The notes beneath the pieces are model-generated. The model saw only the letters and a list, made by a program, of their open reading frames with translations. It was not told the DNA's origin and made no database searches. Below are positions 10,941-19,186 of a stretch of DNA of 43,973 nucleotides, piece after piece (within the stretch, counting starts at the first letter, position 1; each line of letters opens with the position of its first letter). This DNA is from Zoogloea sp. (GTDB lineage Bacteria > Pseudomonadota > Gammaproteobacteria > Burkholderiales > Rhodocyclaceae): positions 1 through 43,973 of the forward strand of contig WBTZ01000023.1 in assembly GCA_009026175.1 (NCBI GenBank), written 5' to 3'. The position numbers were made by a program, and so were the translations under genes.

Positions 10941-11486
10941 ATGGCCGCAATGACCTTTGAGCAATTCGGGCGGGCCCAGGCTGCCGCCATGGACAGCATG
11001 CTGGCTTTCAGCCGTGACCTGGCGGGGCAGGTGGAAAAGGTGGCGCTGCTGCAGTTCGAGGCGGGCAGGCAGGCCCTCGAATCGGTCCAGGCGCTGGCTG
11101 AGGTCAGGGATGCAGAAAGCCTTGCCGCATGGCAGGCGACCGCCCTCCAGTCTGGCGTGGAACTGGCTTCCGACAATGTCCGGCAGCAGTATGCGGTGCT
11201 GGTCGAGATGCGCAATCTGCTGGCCGAGGCGGTACGCCAGTCCGCCGCGGAGACCACGCAGCAGGTGCAGGCCGGTATCGAGCGCCTGGTGCGTGAGGCG
11301 CCGGAGGGGTTCGCGCCCTTCTTCGCGGCCTTGCGCGACGGCTTCAACACGCAGCTTGCCGCGATGGAGAATTTCGGGCGCATCGGGGCGCAGGTGGATG
11401 CCCTGACCGGTACGAGCCAGTTGATCGCCCAGGCTGCGGAGCCGGCCCCCAGGAAGCGCGCGCCGGTCCGTCGCAAGGCGGCCTGA
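10941..11486 (+). CDS. Phasin family protein (PHA granule surface protein)
   Basis: A protein of about 181 residues with the amphipathic, glutamine- and alanine-rich helical make-up of Phasin_2 proteins: MTFEQFGRAQAAAMDSMLAF near the start, then heptad-like helices without membrane segments. The C-terminus is short and basic (PRKRAPVRRKAA), as in phasins that touch DNA or the granule through a Lys/Arg tail. Phasins coat polyhydroxyalkanoate granules and control their number and size. The start at 10941 is chosen because AGGAG sits at 10930-10934, six bases upstream; an ATG at 10923 would add six residues and lacks such a site. The PHA synthase block lies about 11 kb away, so the PHA genes are split. 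Confidence 0.86.
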   Translation: MAAMTFEQFGRAQAAAMDSMLAFSRDLAGQVEKVALLQFEAGRQALESVQALAEVRDAESLAAWQATALQSGVELASDNVRQQYAVLVEMRNLLAEAVRQSAAETTQQVQAGIERLVREAPEGFAPFFAALRDGFNTQLAAMENFGRIGAQVDALTGTSQLIAQAAEPAPRKRAPVRRKAA

Positions 11487-11553
11487 CGGGGCGTCCGGGG
11501 CGCGCCATCCGCTGTTTCCGCAGCGCATCATCGGGCTGGTAAGATCCGGCCCC

Positions 11554-12375
11554 ATGCTGCCTGAGGAAGACCTTCATCAAAGGGCCTTCGTGGCCCTCAT
11601 GACTGCCGATCCGGCGACCAAGGCGGAAGCCGTGACCTCTCTCTGCGAGGATCGCCGGCAAGGCCTGCTGCCACGGCCGCCGGTGGGCTCAACGCCTGTC
11701 CTGCGGATCGATGACCCGGGGCGGCCTCCCCGTCCCGAGTTGGTCGTGCATACGGCCATGCCGCGGCGCAAGCCGGGCGCTCCCGGTGGGCACGCCGCGC
11801 TGCTGCACGCCATTGCCCATATCGAGTTCAATGCCATCAACCTGGCGCTGGACTGCGTCTACCGCTTCCGCGGACTGCCCGACGATTACTACGATGGCTG
11901 GCTGAAGGTGGCCGCCGAGGAGGCTTACCACTACGGCCTGGTAGTGGACCGCCTGACGGCGCTCGGCCATGCCTACGGCGACTTTCCGGCTCACCGGGGG
12001 CTGTGGGACATGGCCGTCAAGACGGCGGACGATCCCCTGGTGCGCATGGCCCTGGTGCCGCGGGTGCTGGAGGCGCGGGGGCTGGATGCGACCCCGCCCA
12101 TCGTGGCTGCGCTACGGCGGATCGGTGACGACGCGACCATCGCCGTGCTCGACATCATCCTGCGCGACGAGATCGGCCATGTGGCCCTGGGCGACCGCTG
12201 GTTCCGCCATTTCTGTGAAGAACGCGGCCTTGAGCCGGAGGCGACCTACCTGTCCCTGATGAGGGAGTTCGATGCGCCGTGGCCGCCCCGGCCCCTGAAT
12301 GTCGCAGCCCGCCGGCAGGCGGGCTTCAGCAGCGCGGAGATCGCCTGTCTGGAGGCCGGCAAGCCACGTCCCTGA
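11554..12375 (+). CDS. DUF455 family ferritin-like protein
   Basis: A 273-residue protein of the DUF455 family, a ferritin-like four-helix fold related to diiron proteins such as MiaE. Candidate metal ligands lie in AHIEFNAINLALD (about 88-100), in EEAYHYGLVVDRL (about 123-135) and in RDEIGHVALGDRWF (about 206-219), giving the spaced Glu and Glu-x-x-His sets expected of a diiron site. No biochemical role is established for the family. It stands alone on the plus strand, 67 bp after the phasin, and converges with ccsA. Confidence 0.85.
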   Translation: MLPEEDLHQRAFVALMTADPATKAEAVTSLCEDRRQGLLPRPPVGSTPVLRIDDPGRPPRPELVVHTAMPRRKPGAPGGHAALLHAIAHIEFNAINLALDCVYRFRGLPDDYYDGWLKVAAEEAYHYGLVVDRLTALGHAYGDFPAHRGLWDMAVKTADDPLVRMALVPRVLEARGLDATPPIVAALRRIGDDATIAVLDIILRDEIGHVALGDRWFRHFCEERGLEPEATYLSLMREFDAPWPPRPLNVAARRQAGFSSAEIACLEAGKPRP

Positions 12376-12410
12376 GGGCGGCGCTGGCTCCCCGGCGTCA
12401 GCGTGGCGGG

Positions 12411-13550
12411 TCAGAGCGAGCCGTAGGAGTGCAGCCCGGACAGGAACATATTGACCCCGACGAAGGCAAAGGCCGTCACCAGCAAGCCGATCACCGCCCA
12501 CCAGGACAGCAGGGCGCCGCGCAGGCCCTTGGTGAGCCGGATGTGCAGCCAGGTGGCGTAGTTGAGCCATACGATGAAGGCCCAGGTTTCCTTCGGGTCC
12601 CACTGCCAGTAGGTTCCCCAGGCCTCGGCGGCCCACAGGGCGCCCAGGATGGTGGCGATGGTGAAGAAGGCAAAACCGATGGCGATGGCCTTGTACATCA
12701 CGTCCTCGAGCACCCTGGCGGCCGGCAGTCGACTGACGAGGATGTTGTGGCGGACCAGCAGGTCGGCTACGCCGATCATCGCAGCCAGCGCAAAGGCGCC
12801 GTAGCCGATGAAGTTGGCGGGGACGTGGACCTTCATCCAGTAGCTCTGCAGTGCCGGGATCAGGGGCTGGATCTCATGGGCCTCGCGGGAAAAGGTGTAC
12901 CACAGCAGGAAGGCCACCGCGGCCGAGATCACTGTCAGCACGAAGGCGCCCATCCTGCGGGTGGCATACACCCCTTCGTAGTAGAGGTAGAGCAGGCCGG
13001 TGATCAGCGAGAAGAGCACGAAGACTTCGTAGAGGTTGCTGATGGGAATGTGCCCTACGTCGGCGCCGATCAGGTAGCTCTCGTACCAGCGCACGAACAG
13101 CCCGGTGGTGCCCATGGTGACGGCGCACCAGGTCAGGGCCGTGCCGGTGGCCTCGGCGAAGTCCGAGCGCGCGGCGAGGCCCAGCAGGTAGGCGCCGGTG
13201 GCGATGAAGAACAGCGCGCTCATCCACATGATCGCGGTCTGGCTGGAGATCAGGTACTTCAGGAAGAAGGCCTGCTCGGCCCTGGCCAGGTCGCCGCCGT
13301 AGAGACTCAGGCTGCATACGGCGAGCCCGGCGGAGGCGGCCAGGAACAGCCGGAAGGGCTTCCAGACCACACCGACGGCGGCCAGCGCCGGAACGGTGAG
13401 GAGCAGGATGGCCTTGTCGTAGATGTCCATGAAGCCGCCGTACTGGCGCAGCGCGAAGAGGGCTCCGCCGATCAGGGCCAGCGCGAACAGCGCGTCACCC
13501 GGGTTGAGCCGGCGCAGGAGGGAGGTGGAGTCCTTGTGGGCGATGTCCAT
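12411..13550 (-). CDS. ccsA: Cytochrome c biogenesis protein CcsA (system II; also named CcsB)
   Basis: A 379-residue inner-membrane protein with about eight helices that moves haem to the periplasm and, with ResB, attaches it to apocytochromes c. The tryptophan-rich WWD-type motif is WGTYWQWDPKETWAF in the C-terminal third. Conserved histidines, the likely haem ligands, lie in the flanking helices and loops, for example SYWMKVHVPANFIGYG. I take the ATG at 13550 (MDIAHKDS); the longer upstream frame runs inside resB. Only 16 bp separate it from the resB stop, so the pair is cotranscribed. Confidence 0.94.
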   Translation of the reverse strand: MDIAHKDSTSLLRRLNPGDALFALALIGGALFALRQYGGFMDIYDKAILLLTVPALAAVGVVWKPFRLFLAASAGLAVCSLSLYGGDLARAEQAFFLKYLISSQTAIMWMSALFFIATGAYLLGLAARSDFAEATGTALTWCAVTMGTTGLFVRWYESYLIGADVGHIPISNLYEVFVLFSLITGLLYLYYEGVYATRRMGAFVLTVISAAVAFLLWYTFSREAHEIQPLIPALQSYWMKVHVPANFIGYGAFALAAMIGVADLLVRHNILVSRLPAARVLEDVMYKAIAIGFAFFTIATILGALWAAEAWGTYWQWDPKETWAFIVWLNYATWLHIRLTKGLRGALLSWWAVIGLLVTAFAFVGVNMFLSGLHSYGSL

Positions 13551-13566
13551 GATCGAAAACCTCGGG

Positions 13567-15609
13567 TCAGGGGCTGACAGGCGGGGTGAGCAGGGCCGCG
13601 ATGGCGTCCCGATGGTGCTGGAAGCTCTCGTCCGCGTCCATCGACTTGCGGTTCGAGGTGAACGCCACCAGGGCTTCCCCCGAGTCCTTGAGCAGGACGA
13701 AGAGGCGTCGCTCGCGGATGTACAGCATCGCGAAGACACCCAGCACCAGCAGCAGGGAGCCCAGGTAAACGATGGGCTTGCCCGGTGAGCGGGTCACCTG
13801 CAGCACGGTCGCCCGGACCTCGTCGAAGCCGGTGAGCTGGAAATACACCGGGGCTCCATAGTGCAGGCTGTCGTTGGTGGCGTTGAGGGTGTCGCGCAGC
13901 AGGCGGGCATGCGTCGGGGAGGGGGTGGGCGCAGGTGCGCCGGCGGCGCTGCGGGCGAGGTTCCAGGCCTCCCAGGCGCAGCCTTCGAGGATCTTGATGA
14001 ACACATCGGCGGCCTTGTCCCGCTCGCCGGCCGGGATGGTGCTCTCGATGAACTTGCCGAGGCCGTCGAAGCCGCCCAGGGCGAACAGCTCGAGGGTGCG
14101 CCGGGTGGTCTCCTCGAGGCGCCCGCGGACCTCGGCGGCCGCGCTGGCGGGCAGGGCCGTGGCCGTGAAGCGGCGGGCGAGTTCGGCATGGCGCGAGGTG
14201 TCGAGCAGCACGCTGCGGATCTCGAACCAGCTGTCCGGGCGGCCGTCGCCGTCCATCGGGATGCGCATGAAGCGGAAGGGCGCGGAGGGCGAGTCACGCA
14301 TGCCGGTCAGCAGGTACCAGGCTCCGTCCTGCAGGATGGGCTGCATGAAGTTCTGGTATTCGCGGGCCTGGCCGGCCGAGTCGCGCAGCTTGAACTGGAT
14401 GCTCGGGCCGACGTTCTGCATGTCCTTGCGGGTCGACGATCTGGCGCCGCTGCCCAGGTGCTTCTCGAGGCGGGTGAGCGTGCCGCCATCGCCTTCCGGC
14501 GCATCACTGGCCATGTTCTCGATGTTGAAGGCGCGGAAGCTGCCAAGCTCGATGCTGTGATCCAGCCCCTGGCTGGAGAGCTTGAGCGAGTCCCCCACCG
14601 CTGCTTCCAGCGGCATGGCCGAGCTGCCGTGGCCTGGGCGCAGGTCGTGGGCGAGCATGCGCATGCGCGAGCCGCCGTCCTCGAAGCTGGCCTGGTACAT
14701 CATCACGCCGGCAAACTCGAAGGGCTTGTTGACCTCGATGGTCTTTTCGATCGACTGGCCTGTGGCCGGGTCGGTGAGCACGATGTCGCTGGCGAAGCGC
14801 TTGGGCATGCCGCTCTCGTAGTGCTCGAGATGGAACTTGCGCAGGGATACGGTGAAGGGCAGGTCCTGCAGCAGAATGCCATCCTGGACGTTGACCACGG
14901 CGGTGTTGGCGCTCTTGCCCTCGGGGATGAACACGTTGCCGCGGAAGCTCCAGTTGTCGAGGCCAAGGCGGCTCTGCGGGCCGATGTCGGCGATCAGCTG
15001 GTTGCCGCTGGTCACCTGCTTGCCGCCGAGGGCCATCCGCAGCTTGAGGGGGAGGTTGCCGTCGAGCAGCCCGCCGACGCAGATCAGCACGATGGCGCCG
15101 TGGGCCAGGAAATAGCCGACCCGGGTCAGGCTGCCCTGCTTGGCGGCCAGCAGGACGCTCTTGTCCCGTTCGTTGCAGCGGACGGCAAAGCCGGCGCGCT
15201 GCAGGTAGGCCAGCAGGGCATCACGGGCCTCGGCGCGGGGCTGCAGCAGCGGAATGCGCGCATGGTGGGCAAAGCTGGCCAGCGAGGTCTCCCGGGCGTG
15301 CTCGCGGAAGCTGCGCATGTCCTTGAACATCGGACGGGTCTGGCGAATGATGCAGGCCGAGGTGGACAGCACCAGGAAGCCCAGGATGGTCAGGAACCAG
15401 AAGGAGTTGTAGACCGAATACAGGCCCAGCTTCTCGAAGACCGGGAACCAGAAGGGGCCGAACTGGCTGAGGTAGTTGTTGTAAGGCTCGTTCTGCTTGA
15501 CCACCGTGCCGATGATGGAGGCGATCCCCAGCACGGTGAGAAGGCTGATCGCGAAGCGCATCGAGCTGAGCAGCTCGTAGACGGCGCGTGAGGTGCTGCG
15601 TGGTCGCAT
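13567..15609 (-). CDS. resB: Cytochrome c biogenesis protein ResB (Ccs1)
   Basis: A 680-residue partner of CcsA in system II cytochrome c maturation. Three N-terminal membrane segments are visible: FAISLLTVLGIASIIGTVV, FWFLTILGFLVLSTSACII, and FLAHGAIVLICVGGLL near residue 180. A large periplasmic domain runs from about 200 to 610. A final segment (YLGSLLLVLGVFAMLYIRER) lies near the C-terminus. The N-terminal VVKQNEPYNNYLSQFGPFW motif is typical of the family. It lies between cytochrome c4 (upstream, separated by a terminator) and ccsA. Its neighbour cytochrome c4 is a likely substrate of the maturation pair. Confidence 0.95.
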   Translation of the reverse strand: MRPRSTSRAVYELLSSMRFAISLLTVLGIASIIGTVVKQNEPYNNYLSQFGPFWFPVFEKLGLYSVYNSFWFLTILGFLVLSTSACIIRQTRPMFKDMRSFREHARETSLASFAHHARIPLLQPRAEARDALLAYLQRAGFAVRCNERDKSVLLAAKQGSLTRVGYFLAHGAIVLICVGGLLDGNLPLKLRMALGGKQVTSGNQLIADIGPQSRLGLDNWSFRGNVFIPEGKSANTAVVNVQDGILLQDLPFTVSLRKFHLEHYESGMPKRFASDIVLTDPATGQSIEKTIEVNKPFEFAGVMMYQASFEDGGSRMRMLAHDLRPGHGSSAMPLEAAVGDSLKLSSQGLDHSIELGSFRAFNIENMASDAPEGDGGTLTRLEKHLGSGARSSTRKDMQNVGPSIQFKLRDSAGQAREYQNFMQPILQDGAWYLLTGMRDSPSAPFRFMRIPMDGDGRPDSWFEIRSVLLDTSRHAELARRFTATALPASAAAEVRGRLEETTRRTLELFALGGFDGLGKFIESTIPAGERDKAADVFIKILEGCAWEAWNLARSAAGAPAPTPSPTHARLLRDTLNATNDSLHYGAPVYFQLTGFDEVRATVLQVTRSPGKPIVYLGSLLLVLGVFAMLYIRERRLFVLLKDSGEALVAFTSNRKSMDADESFQHHRDAIAALLTPPVSP

Positions 15610-15654
15610 GAAGGTCTTGCGGCGGGGCGTCTGGAAACGGGGGCCGGTAAATGG

Positions 15655-15685
15655 AAAAAGGGGTGGCCGGAACCACCCCTTTTTT
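15655..15685. terminator. Bidirectional rho-independent terminator
   Basis: A stem of AAAAAGGGGTGG (15655-15666) pairs with CCACCCCTTTTT around a six-base CCGGAA loop. Both strands end in a T-run. On the minus strand it stops the cytochrome c4 transcript before resB, so resB-ccsA should have its own promoter in the short gap 15610-15654 or depend on read-through. Confidence 0.88.
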
Positions 15686-15713
15686 AACGGGCTGCGCCGA
15701 GGCGCGCCTTGAC

Positions 15714-16349
15714 TCAGCGCAAACCAGCGGCGTAGTCGGCAACCGCCTTGATTTCCGGGTCGGTCATCTTGATGGCGATGGTGCGCATCATCTTGTTCGG
15801 GTCGTTGGCACGCTCGCCGGCACGGAAGGCCTTCAGCTGGGCTTCGGTGTAGTCGGAGAACTGGCCGGACAGGCGCGGATACTGGGCCGGCAGGCCGGCG
15901 CCGGCCGGGCCGTGGCAGGCCGCACAGGCGGGGATGCCGCGCTTCACGTCACCGGCACGCCAGAGCTTCTGGCCGAGTTCGATGGAGGCCTTGTTCTTGG
16001 CGGATTCGGGCTTCAGCGTCTGACCGGCGAAGTGGGCGGCGAGGCCCTTCATGTCGGCGTCGGAGAGGGGCGCAGCCATGCCACCCATGACCGGGTTGGC
16101 GCGCTCGGCGGGAGCGCCGCCTTCACTCTTGAAGTTCCGCAGCTGCTTGTAGAGGTAATCCGCATGCTGACCCGCGAGTTTCGGGTTGGTGGGGATCTGG
16201 CTATTGCCGTCAGCGCCGTGGCAGGCGCCACAGATCTGTTCTGCAGTCTGTTTCGCCTTGGCCAGGTCGGGCTGGGCGGCGGCCTTGTCTTGAGCCTGGA
16301 CCGCGCTGGCGGCCAGAAGCAGCGAAAGCAGAAGGGAACGCTTGATCAT
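15714..16349 (-). CDS. Dihaem cytochrome c4
   Basis: A 211-residue periplasmic electron carrier with a Sec signal peptide (MIKRSLLLSLLLAASAVQAQ, residues 1-20). It has two cytochrome c domains with haem sites CGACH (40-44) and CAACH (142-146). A methionine ligand is likely in each half, for example NPVMGGMAAPL. The two-fold layout and length are those of cytochrome c4, which passes electrons to terminal oxidases. The start at 16349 has GAGGACATC upstream. It is divergent from engB, with a 110 bp intergenic region, and is followed by resB-ccsA, the pair that would attach its haems. This neighbourhood is common in betaproteobacteria. Confidence 0.95.
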   Translation of the reverse strand: MIKRSLLLSLLLAASAVQAQDKAAAQPDLAKAKQTAEQICGACHGADGNSQIPTNPKLAGQHADYLYKQLRNFKSEGGAPAERANPVMGGMAAPLSDADMKGLAAHFAGQTLKPESAKNKASIELGQKLWRAGDVKRGIPACAACHGPAGAGLPAQYPRLSGQFSDYTEAQLKAFRAGERANDPNKMMRTIAIKMTDPEIKAVADYAAGLR

Positions 16350-16388
16350 GATGTCCTCGGAAAGCCAAGAATGTGGATGTCTCAAACC

Positions 16389-16403
16389 TGCTATTCTATA
16401 GCA
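16389..16403. promoter_or_regulatory. Palindrome and candidate cytochrome c4 promoter in the divergent gap
   Basis: The 110 bp between cytochrome c4 and engB holds a perfect inverted repeat, TGCTAT-TCT-ATAGCA, at 16389-16403. Read on the minus strand, TTGCGC and TAGAAT lie 18 bases apart over the same element, a passable sigma-70 promoter for the cytochrome gene. A regulator bound here could affect both genes. This is a sequence reading only. Confidence 0.4.
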
Positions 16404-16459
16404 ATTCCAGTCATTTGCGCGACGCAGTAATTGCCTCCCCGCGTAATTCAAGCTTCCCC

Positions 16460-17077
16460 ATGTCCCTCTTCCGCAACGCACAGTTCGAGATCTCCATCGC
16501 CAAGGCCAGCGGCCTGCCCACGCCCATTGGCCCCGAAGTGGCTTTTGCCGGCCGTTCCAATGCCGGCAAGTCCAGTGCGATCAATACCCTGGCCAATCAC
16601 ACCCGCCTGGCCTTTGTGTCCAAGACGCCGGGGCGGACGCAGCTGATCAACTTTTTCCGGCTGCAGAACGGGGCGGTGCTGGTGGACCTGCCCGGTTATG
16701 GCTATGCCGAGGTGCCCGAAGCGATCCGGCGCCAGTGGCAGCATCTGCTCGAGGACTATCTCACCCGGCGCCCCAACCTGATCGGCCTGGTCCTGATCAT
16801 GGATTCACGGCATCCCCTCAAGGAGCTGGACCGGACCATGATCGGCTGGTTTGCGCCGAGCGGCCGGCCGATCCATGTCCTGCTCACCAAGAGCGACAAA
16901 TTGACCCGCAGTGAGGCTGCGGCGACCCTGGCAAGGGTGCGCAAGGAGCTGGAGCCGCTCGGGGAGAAGGTGACCGTGCAATTGTTCTCGAGCCTCAAGA
17001 AGAGCGGGGTTGAAGAGGTCGAGCGGGTGGTTGGATCATGGCTGAAGGCACCGGAAGAGAGCTTGCCGGAAGAGTGA
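16460..17077 (+). CDS. engB: Ribosome biogenesis GTPase EngB (YihA/YsxC)
   Basis: A 205-residue TrmE-Era-EngA-like GTPase needed for 50S subunit assembly. The G1 motif is GRSNAGKSS (31-39). The switch region is [13 protein letters not shown]3 is DLPGYGYA (from 76) and G4 is TKSD. The C-terminal [12 protein letters not shown] contains the G5 region. The length is normal. I chose the ATG at 16460 (MSLFRNAQF) by family alignment. The pairing with cytochrome c4 on the opposite strand is a common betaproteobacterial arrangement. Confidence 0.97.
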   Translation: MSLFRNAQFEISIAKASGLPTPIGPEVAFAGRSNAGKSSAINTLANHTRLAFVSKTPGRTQLINFFRLQNGAVLVDLPGYGYAEVPEAIRRQWQHLLEDYLTRRPNLIGLVLIMDSRHPLKELDRTMIGWFAPSGRPIHVLLTKSDKLTRSEAAATLARVRKELEPLGEKVTVQLFSSLKKSGVEEVERVVGSWLKAPEESLPEE

Positions 17078-17173
17078 CCGTTCGATGACGACGGGTTTTC
17101 CGGGCGAGGCGTTAGGTTTACCATCGTCGGCAGTTTGCTAATCCCGGTTTTCCCATTTCATCCAGAGCGGCTC

Positions 17174-18613
17174 ATGCAACTTCAACCCGTAATCCTCTCC
17201 GGCGGCTCAGGCACGCGCCTGTGGCCCCTGTCGCGCGAACAATATCCGAAGCAGCTCCTGGCCCTGGTGGGCGAGGAGACCATGCTGCAGGCCACGGCGG
17301 GCCGGCTCAACGGCTTTGCCGGGCGCCTGCCGGTGGCGTCGGCCCCGGTGGTGGTGTGCAACGAGGAGTACCGCTTCGTCACCGCCGAGCAGTTGCGCGC
17401 CGCCGGGCGGGCCAGCGGCAACATCGTGCTCGAGCCCACCGGCCGCAACACCGCTCCGGCCCTGGCCCTGGCGGCGCTGGCCGCGGGCGACGCCGACCCG
17501 GTGCTGCTGGTGATGCCGGCCGACCACGTGATCCGTGACCTCGCCGGCTTCCAGCAGGCCATCGACGCCGGCATTCCGGCGGCCGTGGGTGGCGCCATCG
17601 TCACCTTCGGCATCGTCCCGACCCATGCCGAAACCGGCTATGGCTACATCCGCTGCGGCGCCGACCGGCCCGACGGTGCCAAGGCCATCGCCGCCTTCGT
17701 GGAGAAGCCCGACGCCGCCACCGCCCAGCGCTACCTCGACAGCGGCGAATACCTGTGGAACAGCGGCCTCTTCATGGTCAAGGCCAGCACCTGGCTGGCG
17801 GCCCTCGAAGCCCTGCAGCCCGAGATGCACAAGGCCTGCCTGGCCGCCTGGCAGGGCGGGGCGCGGGACGCCGACTTCGTCCGGGTGGACAAGGCCGCCT
17901 TCCTGGCCTGCCCGTCCGACTCCATCGACTATGCCGTGATGGAGAAGCTCGGTGCCGCCCAAGGCCTGGGGATCAGCGGCTGCGTGGTGCCCATGGACGC
18001 CGGCTGGTCCGACGTGGGGGCGTGGGACGCCCTGTGGCAGATCGCCGACAAGGACGCCTCCGGCAACGTGGCCCGCGGCGACGTGCTCTTCGAGGACAGC
18101 CGCAACACCCTGGTCTATGCCCAGGACCGCATGGTGGCCTGCGTGGGCCTGGACGACGCCGTGATCGTCGAGACCCCCGACGCGGTGCTGGTGGCGCGCA
18201 AGGACAAGACCCAGAACGTCAAGCAGATCGTCGCCGCCCTCAAGGCCGGCAGCCGCAGCCAGGCCTCGGCCCACCGCAAGATCCACCGGCCGTGGGGCTG
18301 GTACGACTCGATCGACAACGGCGAGCGCTTCCAGGTGAAGCGCATCGTGGTCAATCCGGGGGCGCGGCTGAGTCTGCAGATGCACCACCACCGGGCCGAG
18401 CACTGGATCGTGGTGAAGGGCACCGCGGAGGTGACCAATGGGGAGAAGACCTTCCTGCTGGGCGAGAACGAATCCACCTACATCCCGCTGGGGCATGTGC
18501 ATCGCCTGGCCAATCCGGGCAAGGTGCCGCTGGAGATCATCGAGGTGCAGTCGGGCAGCTACCTCGGCGAGGATGACATCGTGCGGTTTGAGGATAAGTA
18601 CGGGCGGGGCTGA
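17174..18613 (+). CDS. manC: Mannose-1-phosphate guanylyltransferase / mannose-6-phosphate isomerase
   Basis: A 479-residue bifunctional enzyme (ManC/AlgA/CpsB type) that isomerises fructose-6-P to mannose-6-P and makes GDP-mannose. The nucleotidyltransferase domain begins with the signature GGSGTRLWPLS (10-20), then KQLLAL and EPTGRNTAPA. The C-terminal cupin isomerase domain (from about 350) carries RPWGWYDSI and HHHRAEHWIVVKGTAEV, whose histidines bind the metal. The start at 17174 gives the family N-terminus MQLQPVILSGG. GDP-mannose feeds polysaccharide and LPS synthesis, but no glycosyltransferase genes are nearby. By eye its third codon positions are almost all G or C, more extreme than in engB next door. 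Confidence 0.96.
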   Translation: MQLQPVILSGGSGTRLWPLSREQYPKQLLALVGEETMLQATAGRLNGFAGRLPVASAPVVVCNEEYRFVTAEQLRAAGRASGNIVLEPTGRNTAPALALAALAAGDADPVLLVMPADHVIRDLAGFQQAIDAGIPAAVGGAIVTFGIVPTHAETGYGYIRCGADRPDGAKAIAAFVEKPDAATAQRYLDSGEYLWNSGLFMVKASTWLAALEALQPEMHKACLAAWQGGARDADFVRVDKAAFLACPSDSIDYAVMEKLGAAQGLGISGCVVPMDAGWSDVGAWDALWQIADKDASGNVARGDVLFEDSRNTLVYAQDRMVACVGLDDAVIVETPDAVLVARKDKTQNVKQIVAALKAGSRSQASAHRKIHRPWGWYDSIDNGERFQVKRIVVNPGARLSLQMHHHRAEHWIVVKGTAEVTNGEKTFLLGENESTYIPLGHVHRLANPGKVPLEIIEVQSGSYLGEDDIVRFEDKYGRG

Positions 18614-18621
18614 GGGCGTGC

Positions 18622-18639
18622 CGGGCGGCTGGCCGCCCG
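18622..18639. terminator. GC-rich hairpin between convergent genes
   Basis: CGGGCGGC and GCCGCCCG form a perfect eight-base inverted repeat with a two-base centre, between the stop of manC and the stop of the convergent hypothetical gene. No T-run follows, so it is at best a weak or rho-assisted terminator. Confidence 0.35.
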
Positions 18640-18655
18640 TGCTGCCGGGGCGGGG

Positions 18656-19177
18656 TCAGTCGCCTGGGTTGGGGGTGAAGCCGAACCGGGGGGCGACTTC
18701 GTCCTGCCGGATCCGGCCTACGGGGAGCCGGCTGCCTGCCCAGTTGAGGGTGATGGCTGCTCCGGGTGTTTCCAGGTCGCCTTCGAGGTGCTCGCAGAAG
18801 GCGGCCAGGTCCCGGTCGTCCAGCAGCGCTATGCCGTGCTCGCACTCGATCAGCAGACAGCCCTCTTCATCGAACCAGGCGCCGCTGAGGCTGTGGACCT
18901 GTGCGCCCGTGTGGGTGCGTAGCGCTTCGGGGGGCTCGAGGTGCAGCACGGTGGGCGTGTAGTCCAGGTCGACGAAGACCTGCTGGGGCCCGTTCTGGAA
19001 AAACCAGCGGCCGTCCGTGGTGGCCTGGTAGTTGCGCCCGATGAAGGCCCTGAGGCCGGCATGGCGCACGGGCCCTTCGGGGACCCGCCATTCGCCCCTC
19101 CGGCTCAGGCGCAGCCAGCCTGTGCAGGAGGGTACGTTCGGCCACTTGGCAAGGGCCAGGCGAACCGCGTCATCCAT
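18656..19177 (-). CDS. Conserved hypothetical protein downstream of bamD
   Basis: A 173-residue soluble protein with no signal peptide, membrane segment or cysteine-rich motif; I do not recognise the family. It begins MDDAVRLALAKWPNVPSC. It is rich in aromatic and acidic residues in the middle (GRWFFQNGPQQVFVDLDY, GAWFDEEGCLLIECEHG). It lies 9 bp downstream of bamD on the same strand, so the two are probably cotranscribed. The coding look (good third-position bias, plausible start, no competing gene) supports a real gene, but nothing in it fixes a function. Confidence 0.72.
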   Translation of the reverse strand: MDDAVRLALAKWPNVPSCTGWLRLSRRGEWRVPEGPVRHAGLRAFIGRNYQATTDGRWFFQNGPQQVFVDLDYTPTVLHLEPPEALRTHTGAQVHSLSGAWFDEEGCLLIECEHGIALLDDRDLAAFCEHLEGDLETPGAAITLNWAGSRLPVGRIRQDEVAPRFGFTPNPGD

Positions 19178-19186
19178 TGAGGCGGC

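Noticed and set aside
17101-17173. A sigma-70 promoter for manC (TTTACC and GCTAAT).
   Set aside because: The two boxes are only 14 bases apart, too close for a normal promoter; no better pair is visible.
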